Positions 38,886 through 46,637 of a stretch of 64,000 nt of DNA are shown piece by piece. Each line of letters begins with the position of its first letter. Positions within the stretch are counted from its first letter, which is position 1. The translations under genes were made by a program, and so were the position numbers. Below the pieces are notes generated by a model that ran no database searches, had not been told where the DNA came from, and was given only the letters and a program-made list of their open reading frames with translations. Source of the DNA: Paraburkholderia phenoliruptrix (GTDB lineage Bacteria; Pseudomonadota; Gammaproteobacteria; Burkholderiales; Burkholderiaceae); contig NZ_JAEUAV010000001.1 in assembly GCF_019511605.1 (NCBI RefSeq), positions 248,001 through 312,000 of the forward strand, read 5' to 3'.

Positions 38886-39569
38886 ATGCAGGTATGTCTT
38901 TTTCTCATTGGCGAGAGCGGCACGCATGCGCCGCTCGATGCCCGCACCCTGCAGCATGCTGCTTCGAATGTGGATGGCCTCGCGCAGTTGATCGTGCATG
39001 AAGCGATTGCCGCTCAGGTCGATCCGCGTATCGCGGAAGACGCCGATACGCCGTCGTGCGTGCTGCAATGGTATTTCGCGGACCTTGCGCCGCTGGAAGC
39101 CGCCTGCGAGCGCGGCGGCGCGATCCAGCGCGCGTTGCAGACTGCCTGCGCGGCGCGCATATCTAGCCAGCAGGTCATGGCCGTGCGTTCGCTTAAGGCG
39201 TCGACAGAAACCGTTCCTGAGCGATGCACCTATCTGGTCGCCTATGAAGGCGCCGCCACGGACTTCAACGCGTGGCTCACGCACTACCTGCAACATCATC
39301 CGCCGCTGATGCTGCAATTGCCCGGGCTGCGCGAACTGGAGGTGTACACGCGCATCGACTGCACGAGCGGCTTGCCTTTCGCACGCTCGAACGCCATGCA
39401 ACGCAACAAGGTCGTGTTCGACGACCCGGGCTCGCTCGCCGGCGCCCTCGCCTCGCCCGTGCGCGATGCAATGCGCCGCGACTTTCACGCGTTGCCGCCT
39501 TATACCGGCGCCACATCGCATTTTGCAATGCGCAGCATCTACGGTACTCTCGCGCATCAGCATCATTGA
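38886..39569 (+). CDS. Uncharacterised EthD-like protein linked to iac genes
   Basis: A 227-residue soluble protein. The second half (HHPPLMLQLPGLRELEVYTR and NAMQRNKVVFDD) looks like an EthD/dimeric alpha-beta barrel unit, and the first half could be a degenerate second one. No catalytic residue can be named. It follows the IacA-like gene by 15 bp and precedes a LysR gene. I recall that published iac clusters of Paraburkholderia contain an uncharacterised gene called iacY in a similar position, but I cannot confirm identity. Confidence 0.65.
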   Translation: MQVCLFLIGESGTHAPLDARTLQHAASNVDGLAQLIVHEAIAAQVDPRIAEDADTPSCVLQWYFADLAPLEAACERGGAIQRALQTACAARISSQQVMAVRSLKASTETVPERCTYLVAYEGAATDFNAWLTHYLQHHPPLMLQLPGLRELEVYTRIDCTSGLPFARSNAMQRNKVVFDDPGSLAGALASPVRDAMRRDFHALPPYTGATSHFAMRSIYGTLAHQHH

Positions 39570-39627
39570 CCGGGCGGTCGCGCCCAAGCTTGAGAGCGCG
39601 ATCTGCCCTCGTTCGCGAGCGAAGCGC

Positions 39628-40548
39628 ATGAACAAGCCGCATCCCGGCATCGCCGATCTGAACCTGCTGCGTGTGTTCCTCGCCATCTGGGATTTGCGCA
39701 GCCTGACTGCCGCGGGCGACAGGCTCGGTCTGACGCAGCCTGCCGTCAGTCACGCGCTGCGCCGTCTGCGCAATCTTTTCGAGGACCCGCTGTTTCTACG
39801 CACGCCCGGCGGCATGGTGCCGACCGACGCCGCCTATCGCCTGTATCCCCCGCTCGCACAGGCTCTGGCGATCATCAACGACGCGATGCAGCAGCTCGCC
39901 AGATTCGATCCCGCCACGGCCCAGCGCGTGTTTCGCGTGTCGATGTCCGACATGTCGGAGTTCTATTTCCTGCCGCCCCTGGTTGCGATGCTCGACCGCG
40001 AAGCGCGCGGCATCCATATAGAAGTGGCGAACCTGCCGGTGGAATCCGTAAGTGCGGCCATGCGCGCAGGCGAGGTCGATCTCGCGCTTGGCTACGTGCC
40101 GGGTCTCGATGAAGGCTGCGTGAGCCAGACGCTTTTCGTCGACGAACACGTTTGCCTCGTGCGCGCCGGGCACCCCTTGCGCAAGACGAAGCCCACGCGC
40201 GAGGACCTCTCCGCGCTGCGCTACGTCTACGCGAGCACGAACGCAACGGGTCATCGCATGGTCGAGCAGTGGCTCGACGAGCTCGACTTCAAGCGCGATG
40301 TCGTGCTGCGGTTACCGCATTTCGTGGTTGCCCCCGAGATTGTGATGAACACCGACCTTGCCGTGATCTTTCCCGAGAGCATTGCGCGGCGTTTCAATCG
40401 CAGCAAGGCGTTTCGCGTCCTGCCTTTGCCGTTCTCGTTGCCGCCTATCGAAATCAAGGTGCATTCGCACACGCAGTTCGCGGCCGATCCCGGCATCGCA
40501 TGGCTGCGCCAGTCGCTGGTCGCGCTGTTTCATCAGCCGGAAGCGTGA
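39628..40548 (+). CDS. LysR-family transcriptional regulator
   Basis: A 306-residue LysR protein with HTH (LNLLRVFLAIWDLRSLTAAGDRLGLTQPAVSHALRRL in the first 50 residues) and an effector-binding domain like those of NodD/LinR-type aromatic regulators (MSDMSEFYFLPPLVAML). It sits in the same direction between the EthD-like gene and the second transporter. A 34-bp inverted repeat follows it at 40628-40661 and may be its site. Confidence 0.9.
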   Translation: MNKPHPGIADLNLLRVFLAIWDLRSLTAAGDRLGLTQPAVSHALRRLRNLFEDPLFLRTPGGMVPTDAAYRLYPPLAQALAIINDAMQQLARFDPATAQRVFRVSMSDMSEFYFLPPLVAMLDREARGIHIEVANLPVESVSAAMRAGEVDLALGYVPGLDEGCVSQTLFVDEHVCLVRAGHPLRKTKPTREDLSALRYVYASTNATGHRMVEQWLDELDFKRDVVLRLPHFVVAPEIVMNTDLAVIFPESIARRFNRSKAFRVLPLPFSLPPIEIKVHSHTQFAADPGIAWLRQSLVALFHQPEA

Positions 40549-40624
40549 ACCTGAGGCCTGGTCCTGACGCGTCCAGTCGTGCCCGCACATTTGCCGCGCT
40601 GATATCTGGCGTTCTTTTCGGCCT

Positions 40625-40661
40625 ATTTGACGCAGCGTAATGGCGAATCGACACTGCGTCA
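40625..40661. promoter_or_regulatory. ATTTGACGCA motif and inverted repeat before the second transporter gene
   Basis: ATTTGACGCA at 40625-40634 also occurs before iacC. TGACGCAG (40628-40635) pairs with CTGCGTCA (40654-40661), giving perfect 8-bp arms with an 18-nt spacer. It lies about 53-86 bp before the transporter start and is a likely operator. Confidence 0.55.
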
Positions 40662-40713
40662 TATGCAAAGCCTTGATCAAGGCGCGCGTCCCCCATCATT
40701 CAAGCGAGCTGAC

Positions 40714-42021
40714 ATGTCCACGGTCCAAACCTCGCCGGCAGCCGAACGCAACACGGCGACGCCGGATCGCGCACTCAAACGCATCGTCATTGCCTCCGTG
40801 GCAGGCAATGCGATGGAATGGTATGACTTTTTCGTCTATGGCACGGCTGCCGCGCTGGTCTTCGGCCAGTTGTTCTTTCCTGCCAATGCCGACCCGCTGA
40901 TCGGCACGCTCGGCGCCTTCGCCGCGTTCGCGATGGGCTTCGTCGCGCGACCGCTCGGCGGCGTGGTGTTCGGCCATATCGGCGATCGTTACGGACGCCG
41001 CGCGTCGCTCGTGTGGACGCTTCTTATCATGGGCTTCGCGACGTTTGGCATCGGCCTGTTGCCGACCTACGATCACGTCGGCCTCTGGGCGCCAGCCGCG
41101 CTTGTCGCGCTGCGTCTGTTGCAAGGCATTGCCTCGGGCGGCGAATGGGGCGGCGGCGTACTGATGATCAGCGAAAGCGCGCCGCCCGAGAAGCGCGGCT
41201 ATTACGCCGCGTGGAGTCAGCTCGGCGTGGGCGGCGGTTTCGTGTTGTCGTCCGCGGCGTTTCTCGCGGTGCAGGCGTTGCCGCATGATCAGTTCGTTTC
41301 GTGGGGATGGCGCCTGCCCTTTCTCGCCAGCATTCTGATTTTCGCGCTCGGCGTTTATATCCGCCGCAACCTGCCCGAGAGCCGCGACTTCGAGAATGCA
41401 GACAAGGCGGGCAGAACATCGCACATGCCGGTGGTCGAAGTCATCAAACGCCACCCGAAAGAGATTCTCATGGCGATGGGCTTGCGTGTGGCCGAGAACG
41501 GCGGCGCATATATCTTCCTCGCGTTCTCGCTCGTGTACGGCAAATATGCTGGCATTCCCAATTCGACGATGCTGACGGGGGTCATGCTCGCGATGGTCGT
41601 CGAAATGATCGCGATGCTGTGCTGGGGCAAGCTCTCCGACCGGATCGGCCGCAAGCCTGTATATATGATCGGCGCCGTGTCGCTAATGGCGATGGCATTC
41701 CCATTCTTCTGGCTGCTCAATACGCATTCCACGCCGCTCGTCTGGCTTGCGCTCGTACTGGGAACAGCCGTATGTCATGGTGCGATGATCGGCACACTGC
41801 CCTCGCTCGTCGGCGAACTATTCAGCACAGAAGTACGCTATTCGGGCGTGGCGCTCGGGCATGAAGTCGCGTCCATCTTCGCGGGCGGCTTATCGCCGCT
41901 CATCGCGACGGCGCTGTTGTCGCACTATCACGCTTACTGGCCAGTTGCGGTGTTCCTCATGGCGCTCGGCCTGGTCACCGTCGTGACGTTGAAATTCACG
42001 CACGAAACCCGACAGCAGTAA
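40714..42021 (+). CDS. MHS-family MFS transporter, second copy
   Basis: A 435-residue symporter closely related to the one at 36283-37641 (AMEWYDFFVYGTAAALVFGQ, GHIGDRYGRRASLVW). It probably imports an aromatic or indole acid; two paralogues in one island suggest different affinities or substrates. The ATG at 40714 (MSTVQTSP) starts a short polar N-terminus before helix 1. The frame is open to 40627, where the operator-like repeat lies, so the longer form is unlikely. Confidence 0.88.
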   Translation: MSTVQTSPAAERNTATPDRALKRIVIASVAGNAMEWYDFFVYGTAAALVFGQLFFPANADPLIGTLGAFAAFAMGFVARPLGGVVFGHIGDRYGRRASLVWTLLIMGFATFGIGLLPTYDHVGLWAPAALVALRLLQGIASGGEWGGGVLMISESAPPEKRGYYAAWSQLGVGGGFVLSSAAFLAVQALPHDQFVSWGWRLPFLASILIFALGVYIRRNLPESRDFENADKAGRTSHMPVVEVIKRHPKEILMAMGLRVAENGGAYIFLAFSLVYGKYAGIPNSTMLTGVMLAMVVEMIAMLCWGKLSDRIGRKPVYMIGAVSLMAMAFPFFWLLNTHSTPLVWLALVLGTAVCHGAMIGTLPSLVGELFSTEVRYSGVALGHEVASIFAGGLSPLIATALLSHYHAYWPVAVFLMALGLVTVVTLKFTHETRQQ

Positions 42022-42061
42022 ATCCCAGCCTCCAAGTGCGCGCTCCAGCGCAAACGGACAC

Positions 42062-42076
42062 GACGCATCAAATCAG
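42062..42076 (-). promoter_or_regulatory. ATTTGATGCG motif upstream of iacF
   Basis: Read on the minus strand, this 15-bp stretch contains ATTTGATGCGTC, a variant of the ATTTGACGCA copies before iacC and the second transporter. It lies about 100 bp before the iacF start. Orientation is opposite to the gene, which is common for LysR sites. Confidence 0.4.
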
Positions 42077-42175
42077 TTTCATCGATGTAGCCGAGGCTTT
42101 TTAATCTATTTTGTTTATTCACGATGCGGCGCTAATCTGGGTGCATTGTCCCTGTCCAAGTCCCCGGAAAGCATC

Positions 42176-43144
42176 ATGGAAGCATCTGTACTCAAAGTCC
42201 GTGTCGACGCCGTGCGCGAAGAAGCGCACGGCGTGCGCTCCTTCAGCGTGTCCCGTCTCGATGGCCTGCCCTTCGAACGCTACGAGCCTGGCGCGCACAT
42301 CGACGTAACGAGTCCATCCGGCGTCACGCGTCAATATTCTTTGTGCGGCGATCCCGAATGTCTCGATACACAAACCTTCGCGGTGAAAAAAGAACAGCAG
42401 TCACGCGGCGGATCGCGTTCGCTGCATGAAGACGTGGGCGTAGGCACGCAATTGTCGGTCGGCGCGCCGCGCAATCTGTTCCGGCTCGTAGAAGGCGCAG
42501 ACGAGCACGTGCTGATCGGCGCGGGCATCGGCATCACGCCGCTGCTCTCGATGGCATACCGGCTGGCCGCGCGCAAGGCGCACTTCACGCTGCACTACTT
42601 TGCCCGCAGCGAAAGCCACGCGGCGTTCATGACCCTCTTCACGCGCGCGCCGTTCGATGCACATGTGAAGCTGCATTTCGGCGTGGAACGCGACGCGCTT
42701 CCCGACGCGCTCGCCGCGTGTCTGCGCGACGCAAGCGACAACGCGCATGTCTATACGTGCGGCCCGGCGCCTTTCATGGACCTCGTCGTGGAAACAGCGC
42801 AAAAACGCCTGCCTGCCGAATCGATCCATCTGGAGCGCTTCAAGGCCGAGCCTGCACCGGCCACCGAAACATCGCTCGACAGTTTCGACGTGCAACTCGC
42901 GAGCACAGGCCAGACCGTGCACGTGGATGCGAAGACTTCTATCGTCGAGGCACTTGCGTCGATCGGCATAGAAGTGGACACGTCATGCGGCGAAGGCGTG
43001 TGCGGCACCTGCATGGTCGACGTCGTGAGCGGCGAGCCGGAGCACCGCGATCATTGCCTGAGCAAGGCGGAACGGGCAAGCAACAGTGTGATCTGCTGCT
43101 GCGTGTCGCGTTCGCGAACGCCCGTGCTCGTGCTGGATCTGTAG
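42176..43144 (+). CDS. iacF: Rieske oxygenase reductase component (phthalate dioxygenase reductase type)
   Basis: A 322-residue electron carrier with FMN/NAD domains and a C-terminal plant-type [2Fe-2S] ferredoxin. RQYSLCGDP is the flavin site, LIGAGIGITPLLSM the NAD(P) site, and CGEGVCGTC plus a later Cys in HRDHC ligate the cluster. It would feed electrons from NADH to IacC/IacD. GGAAAG lies 4 nt before the ATG at 42176. It stands apart from iacCD and ends 3 bp from the convergent LysR gene. Confidence 0.9.
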   Translation: MEASVLKVRVDAVREEAHGVRSFSVSRLDGLPFERYEPGAHIDVTSPSGVTRQYSLCGDPECLDTQTFAVKKEQQSRGGSRSLHEDVGVGTQLSVGAPRNLFRLVEGADEHVLIGAGIGITPLLSMAYRLAARKAHFTLHYFARSESHAAFMTLFTRAPFDAHVKLHFGVERDALPDALAACLRDASDNAHVYTCGPAPFMDLVVETAQKRLPAESIHLERFKAEPAPATETSLDSFDVQLASTGQTVHVDAKTSIVEALASIGIEVDTSCGEGVCGTCMVDVVSGEPEHRDHCLSKAERASNSVICCCVSRSRTPVLVLDL

Positions 43145-43147
43145 GCG

Positions 43148-44068
43148 TCAGGCTTTCGTGAAGTCCGCGAGGATTCCGGAGATCAAACCGCGCATCCACG
43201 CAATGCCTTCGTCCTCGTGAAAGTGTTCGTGCCAGTGCATTGTCACGGCGGCCTTCGGCAGTTGGACCGGCAGCGAATAGACGCGAAACGCGTTGCCCCG
43301 ATTGAGGATATGCGCGAGCCGTTCAGGCAGGGTCGCAAGCAGGTCCGTCGCGGCGAGCACACCCGGCAGCGCGACGAAATGCGGCAACGCCAGCGAGATG
43401 TTGCGGCCTACGCCCTGTGCGCGCAACGCATCGTCCAGTGCATGATGGCTATGCTCGAGCGAGCGTACCTGCACATGCGAAGCCGCGAGAAACTGCTCCA
43501 GCTCCAGTGTGTTTCCGGCAGGCAGGTCGCGGCGCTTGCGCGTCATGCACACGTACGACTCCTCGAACAGCAGGCTGTGACGCGTGCGCGGCAGCAAAGA
43601 AGGCAGATTGCCGATCGCGAAGTCGAGCCGGCTGGAGCGCAACGCTTCTTCAATCTCTGCAACGGGCAACGGCTCGACGAACAGCTTCACACGCGGTGCC
43701 GCGTCCTGCAACGCCGCGCACAGCGCGGGCAAATAAGCCATTTCACCCGCATCGGAAAGCGACAGGCGGAAAGTGCGCGTGCTCGTGAGCGGATCGAAAC
43801 GCTCCGCATAACGCAGCGCCTGCCGCACGGTATCCAATGCACGTCCCACGATTTCCGCCAGTTCCAGCGCTACAGGCGTTGGCTGCATGCCCGCGCGCGT
43901 GCGGATGAACAGGGTGTCGTCGAACAAGGTGCGAAGCCGCCCGAGCGAGTAGCTCACGGCGGGCTGCGATAACGCGAGCCGTTCGCCCGCGCGGGTCAGG
44001 CTGCGCTCTTCAACGATGGCCTGAAACACGCGCAGCAGGTTGAGATCGATGTGGTCGATGGAGGTCAT
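43148..44068 (-). CDS. LysR-family regulator divergent from iacC
   Basis: A 306-residue LysR protein with N-terminal HTH (DLNLLRVFQAIVEERSLTRAGERLALSQPAVSYSLGRL within the first 45 residues) and the NodD-like effector domain (LSDAGEMAYLPALCAAL). Being divergent from iacC it is the best candidate activator of the iacC-G run. ATG at 44068 was chosen as it begins the usual MTSIDHIDLNLL; two upstream ATGs exist. It differs clearly from the LysR at 39628-40548. Confidence 0.9.
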   Translation of the reverse strand: MTSIDHIDLNLLRVFQAIVEERSLTRAGERLALSQPAVSYSLGRLRTLFDDTLFIRTRAGMQPTPVALELAEIVGRALDTVRQALRYAERFDPLTSTRTFRLSLSDAGEMAYLPALCAALQDAAPRVKLFVEPLPVAEIEEALRSSRLDFAIGNLPSLLPRTRHSLLFEESYVCMTRKRRDLPAGNTLELEQFLAASHVQVRSLEHSHHALDDALRAQGVGRNISLALPHFVALPGVLAATDLLATLPERLAHILNRGNAFRVYSLPVQLPKAAVTMHWHEHFHEDEGIAWMRGLISGILADFTKA

Positions 44069-44108
44069 GGGTGTCTCGCGTAACATCGGCCGCACTTATC
44101 CGCGGACC

Positions 44109-44134
44109 CGTTTTTAATCGATTTGACGCATGAT
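44109..44134. promoter_or_regulatory. Candidate regulator site between LysR gene and iacC
   Basis: The stretch holds an AATCGATT palindrome joined to ATTTGACGCA (44121-44130), the latter identical over 10 bp to the copy at 40625-40634. It lies about 110 bp before the iacC start and 40-60 bp before the divergent LysR gene. Confidence 0.5.
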
Positions 44135-44239
44135 CCCCGCAAAGCGAGACTGATGTCAACGAGAGGATGCGCCAATGCGGTATTGCCCGTCTTATGGCCC
44201 TTCTCATCCAGGCCCATTCAACTACTCCCCCAGAACACG

Positions 44240-45523
44240 ATGAGTACGCCGACCTATCAAACCATCGACACCAGCGCGCTCGCGAAGCGCGCCGGGTCCG
44301 ATCGTATCGCGCCTTCGCTGTACTACGATCCGCAGTTGTTCGAGGAAGAACTTGAACGCATCTTCTACAAAACGTGGATCTGGGTCGCGCACGAAAGCGA
44401 ATTGCCGAAGCCAGGCGATTTCGTGACCACGACCATTGGCCGTCAACCGGTGATCGTCGTGCGCGACAAGGCGGGCACGGTAAACGTGCTGCAAAATCGC
44501 TGCCGCCACCGCGGCGCGACGGTGTGCGAAGAGCACAAGGGCAATGCGAAGGGCTTCACATGCCCGTATCACAGCTGGTCTTATGCGCTTGACGGCACGC
44601 TGCGCGCGCTGCCTTACGGCGACGGCTACGAAGGCGTCTGCGAGAAAAGCGATCTGCCGCTCAAGAAGCTGCGCGTCGGTGTGTATCAAGGCCTGATTTT
44701 CGCGAGCTTCAACGAAAGCATCGAATCGCTCGAAGATTTTCTCGGCGGCGCAAAGCCGTGGATCGATCTCTTCATGAAGCAAGGCGCGGGCTATCCGATC
44801 AAGGCCAACGGCGAACACAAGTTCAAGTTCAAAGGCAACTGGAAGATTCAGCTCGAAAACACAACCGACCTCTATCACTTTCCGGTCGTGCATAAGTCGT
44901 GGATGAAGTCCATCGACGAAGAAACGGCCGCCGCGATCACCAGCTTCATGACGAGCGAGGACGCGTTCTGCCGCTCGCTCGGCAATGGTCACAGCCTCGC
45001 GGTGCTGATGCCGGAAATCGTCGATCTGGACCAGGACGACGGCGCGCCGCTGCCCGAGCGCTTTAGCGAACTCGCCGCGCAACTCGCGCAAAAACACACG
45101 CCGCAGGAAGTGCGGCGCATCGTGCGCTCGCTGATGGGTGTCGGCTTCAACCTGAACCTGTTTCCGAACCTTGCGCTCTCGATGGCGTTCTTCCGCGTCT
45201 TGCGGCCCATATCGGCTGAAGAGACCGAGATTCGCCATGTCGCGCTGGCGATGGACGGCGGCCCCGACGAAGCGAACCGCGTGCGCCTGCGCATTCACGA
45301 ACACTTTCAAGGCCCGTTCGGCTTCGGCAGCCCCGACGATGCAGAGGCATGGGAACGCGTGCAACGCGGCTCATACGCGGGCCCCGACGTACCGATTCTC
45401 GTGAACCGCGGCCTGAACCGCGAAACCACCGCAGCGAACGGCGAAAAGACCGCTCACGCGACCGACGAAACCGGCATGCGCGAAGCCTACAGGCAATGGC
45501 GCGTAATGATGGAACAGGCATGA
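44240..45523 (+). CDS. iacC: Rieske non-heme iron dioxygenase, large subunit
   Basis: A 427-residue alpha subunit. Rieske ligands are Cys88, His90, Cys108 and His111 (CRHRG and CPYH). The mononuclear iron site is seen in NTTDLYHFPVVHKSW, the D-x2-H-x4-H pattern. In known iac pathways IacC with IacD and IacF acts on an oxidised IAA intermediate on the way to catechol. The ATG at 44240 begins a typical N-terminus; earlier in-frame ATGs give non-family sequence. iacD follows after 10 bp. Confidence 0.93.
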   Translation: MSTPTYQTIDTSALAKRAGSDRIAPSLYYDPQLFEEELERIFYKTWIWVAHESELPKPGDFVTTTIGRQPVIVVRDKAGTVNVLQNRCRHRGATVCEEHKGNAKGFTCPYHSWSYALDGTLRALPYGDGYEGVCEKSDLPLKKLRVGVYQGLIFASFNESIESLEDFLGGAKPWIDLFMKQGAGYPIKANGEHKFKFKGNWKIQLENTTDLYHFPVVHKSWMKSIDEETAAAITSFMTSEDAFCRSLGNGHSLAVLMPEIVDLDQDDGAPLPERFSELAAQLAQKHTPQEVRRIVRSLMGVGFNLNLFPNLALSMAFFRVLRPISAEETEIRHVALAMDGGPDEANRVRLRIHEHFQGPFGFGSPDDAEAWERVQRGSYAGPDVPILVNRGLNRETTAANGEKTAHATDETGMREAYRQWRVMMEQA

Positions 45524-45533
45524 TGGAGCAAGC

Positions 45534-46034
45534 ATGATGGACGACCGTAACGCACTCTTGTCCGACCAGACTTTCGCGCGCGCGATTGAATTCATCTGGC
45601 GCGAAGCCGAGCTTCTGGACCGGCGCGATTATCGCGCGTGGCTCGACCTGTGGGATTCCAAAGGCATGTATGTGGTGCCGATCGATCCCAACACGACCGA
45701 CTATGCAGCCACACTGAACTACGCGTTCGACGATCACCACATGCGCGAGTTGCGGGTGCAGCGCATGACCTCCGGCTATTCCGCGTCCGCATCCGACGCC
45801 GCACGCACCGTGCGTACGGTGTCGCGCTTCACGCGTTCTTCGGACAGCGCGGATATCGTCGAGGTGAACTCGTCGCAAATCATCATCGCGTACAAACGCG
45901 GCGTGTCGACGATTTTCGCGGCCGATCTCACGCACAAGATCAGCATGGAGAACGGCGAGCCGCGTCTCGTGGAGAAAGTGATCCGACTCATCAATTCCAC
46001 CGAAGCACTGAACGCGATCGGCTTCCTGCTTTGA
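45534..46034 (+). CDS. iacD: Rieske dioxygenase small subunit
   Basis: A 166-residue beta subunit with the cystatin-like fold of ring-hydroxylating dioxygenases (FIWREAELLDRRDYRAWLDLW, VSRFTRSSDSADIVEVNSSQII). It has no cofactor of its own and stabilises the alpha subunit. GGAG lies 5 nt before the first of two adjacent ATGs. A strong hairpin follows 11 bp after its stop. Confidence 0.92.
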   Translation: MMDDRNALLSDQTFARAIEFIWREAELLDRRDYRAWLDLWDSKGMYVVPIDPNTTDYAATLNYAFDDHHMRELRVQRMTSGYSASASDAARTVRTVSRFTRSSDSADIVEVNSSQIIIAYKRGVSTIFAADLTHKISMENGEPRLVEKVIRLINSTEALNAIGFLL

Positions 46035-46044
46035 TGCTCAATCG

Positions 46045-46073
46045 CGCATCGGCGCACGCATTGCGCCGATGCG
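46045..46073 (+). terminator. Strong hairpin between iacD and the tautomerase gene
   Basis: Twelve-base perfect arms CGCATCGGCGCA and TGCGCCGATGCG enclose a 5-nt loop and are followed by TCTTCTTCTTTC. It resembles an intrinsic terminator with an impure U tract. It may lower expression of the downstream genes relative to iacCD or protect the iacCD mRNA 3' end. Confidence 0.55.
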
Positions 46074-46089
46074 TCTTCTTCTTTCGACC

Positions 46090-46464
46090 ATGCCGACACT
46101 CGAAGTCTATTTACCTCACGGTCACGCCGACGATTGCAAGGCATCGCTCATTCAGGGCCTGACGCAGGCAACCGTGGACGCCATCGGCGCGCCTGCCGAA
46201 TCCGTGCGGATTCTGCTCTCGGAGTTGCCCGCGTCGAACATTGGGCTGGGCGGAAAGCTCACGCCTGCCGCGCTGCCCGTCATCATCGCGATTCTGATTG
46301 CTGGCCGCACGCACGCGCAGAAGGAAGCGTTGATCGCGCACCTCAGCGAAACGAGCGCTGCCGTGCTCAATGTGCCGTTGGAGTCGACCCGCGTGATGAT
46401 CAAGGACATTCCGAACACTGATTTTGGCCTCGGCGGCAAAACCGCACGCGCGTTGGGCCGATAG
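46090..46464 (+). CDS. Fused double 4-oxalocrotonate tautomerase-like protein
   Basis: A 124-residue protein made of two tautomerase units. The first begins PTLEVYLP, so Pro1 would be exposed after Met removal, and ends near LPASNIGLGG. The second spans about residues 65-118 and ends with the matching IPNTDFGLGG, but its first residue cannot be a free Pro1. Such fusions assemble like 4-OT dimers with one active proline. Its role here (isomerising an enol or lactone in IAA breakdown) is inference; it is not among the core iac genes I know. No clear ribosome binding site precedes the ATG. Confidence 0.8.
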   Translation: MPTLEVYLPHGHADDCKASLIQGLTQATVDAIGAPAESVRILLSELPASNIGLGGKLTPAALPVIIAILIAGRTHAQKEALIAHLSETSAAVLNVPLESTRVMIKDIPNTDFGLGGKTARALGR

Positions 46465-46637
46465 CCGGATAGCCGCATCATGCAATCAGGCACGCAACGG
46501 CAAGGGCAAGTGTCACGGCAACAACAGCGGCAACGCAAAGCGGCAGTCGAGCCCGCCTGTTGCAGAACGCTGCGCCGAGATGCGTCCGCCATGCCGGGCC
46601 GCGATGTTTCTGTAATCGAAGCAGAAAGGAGACGTTC

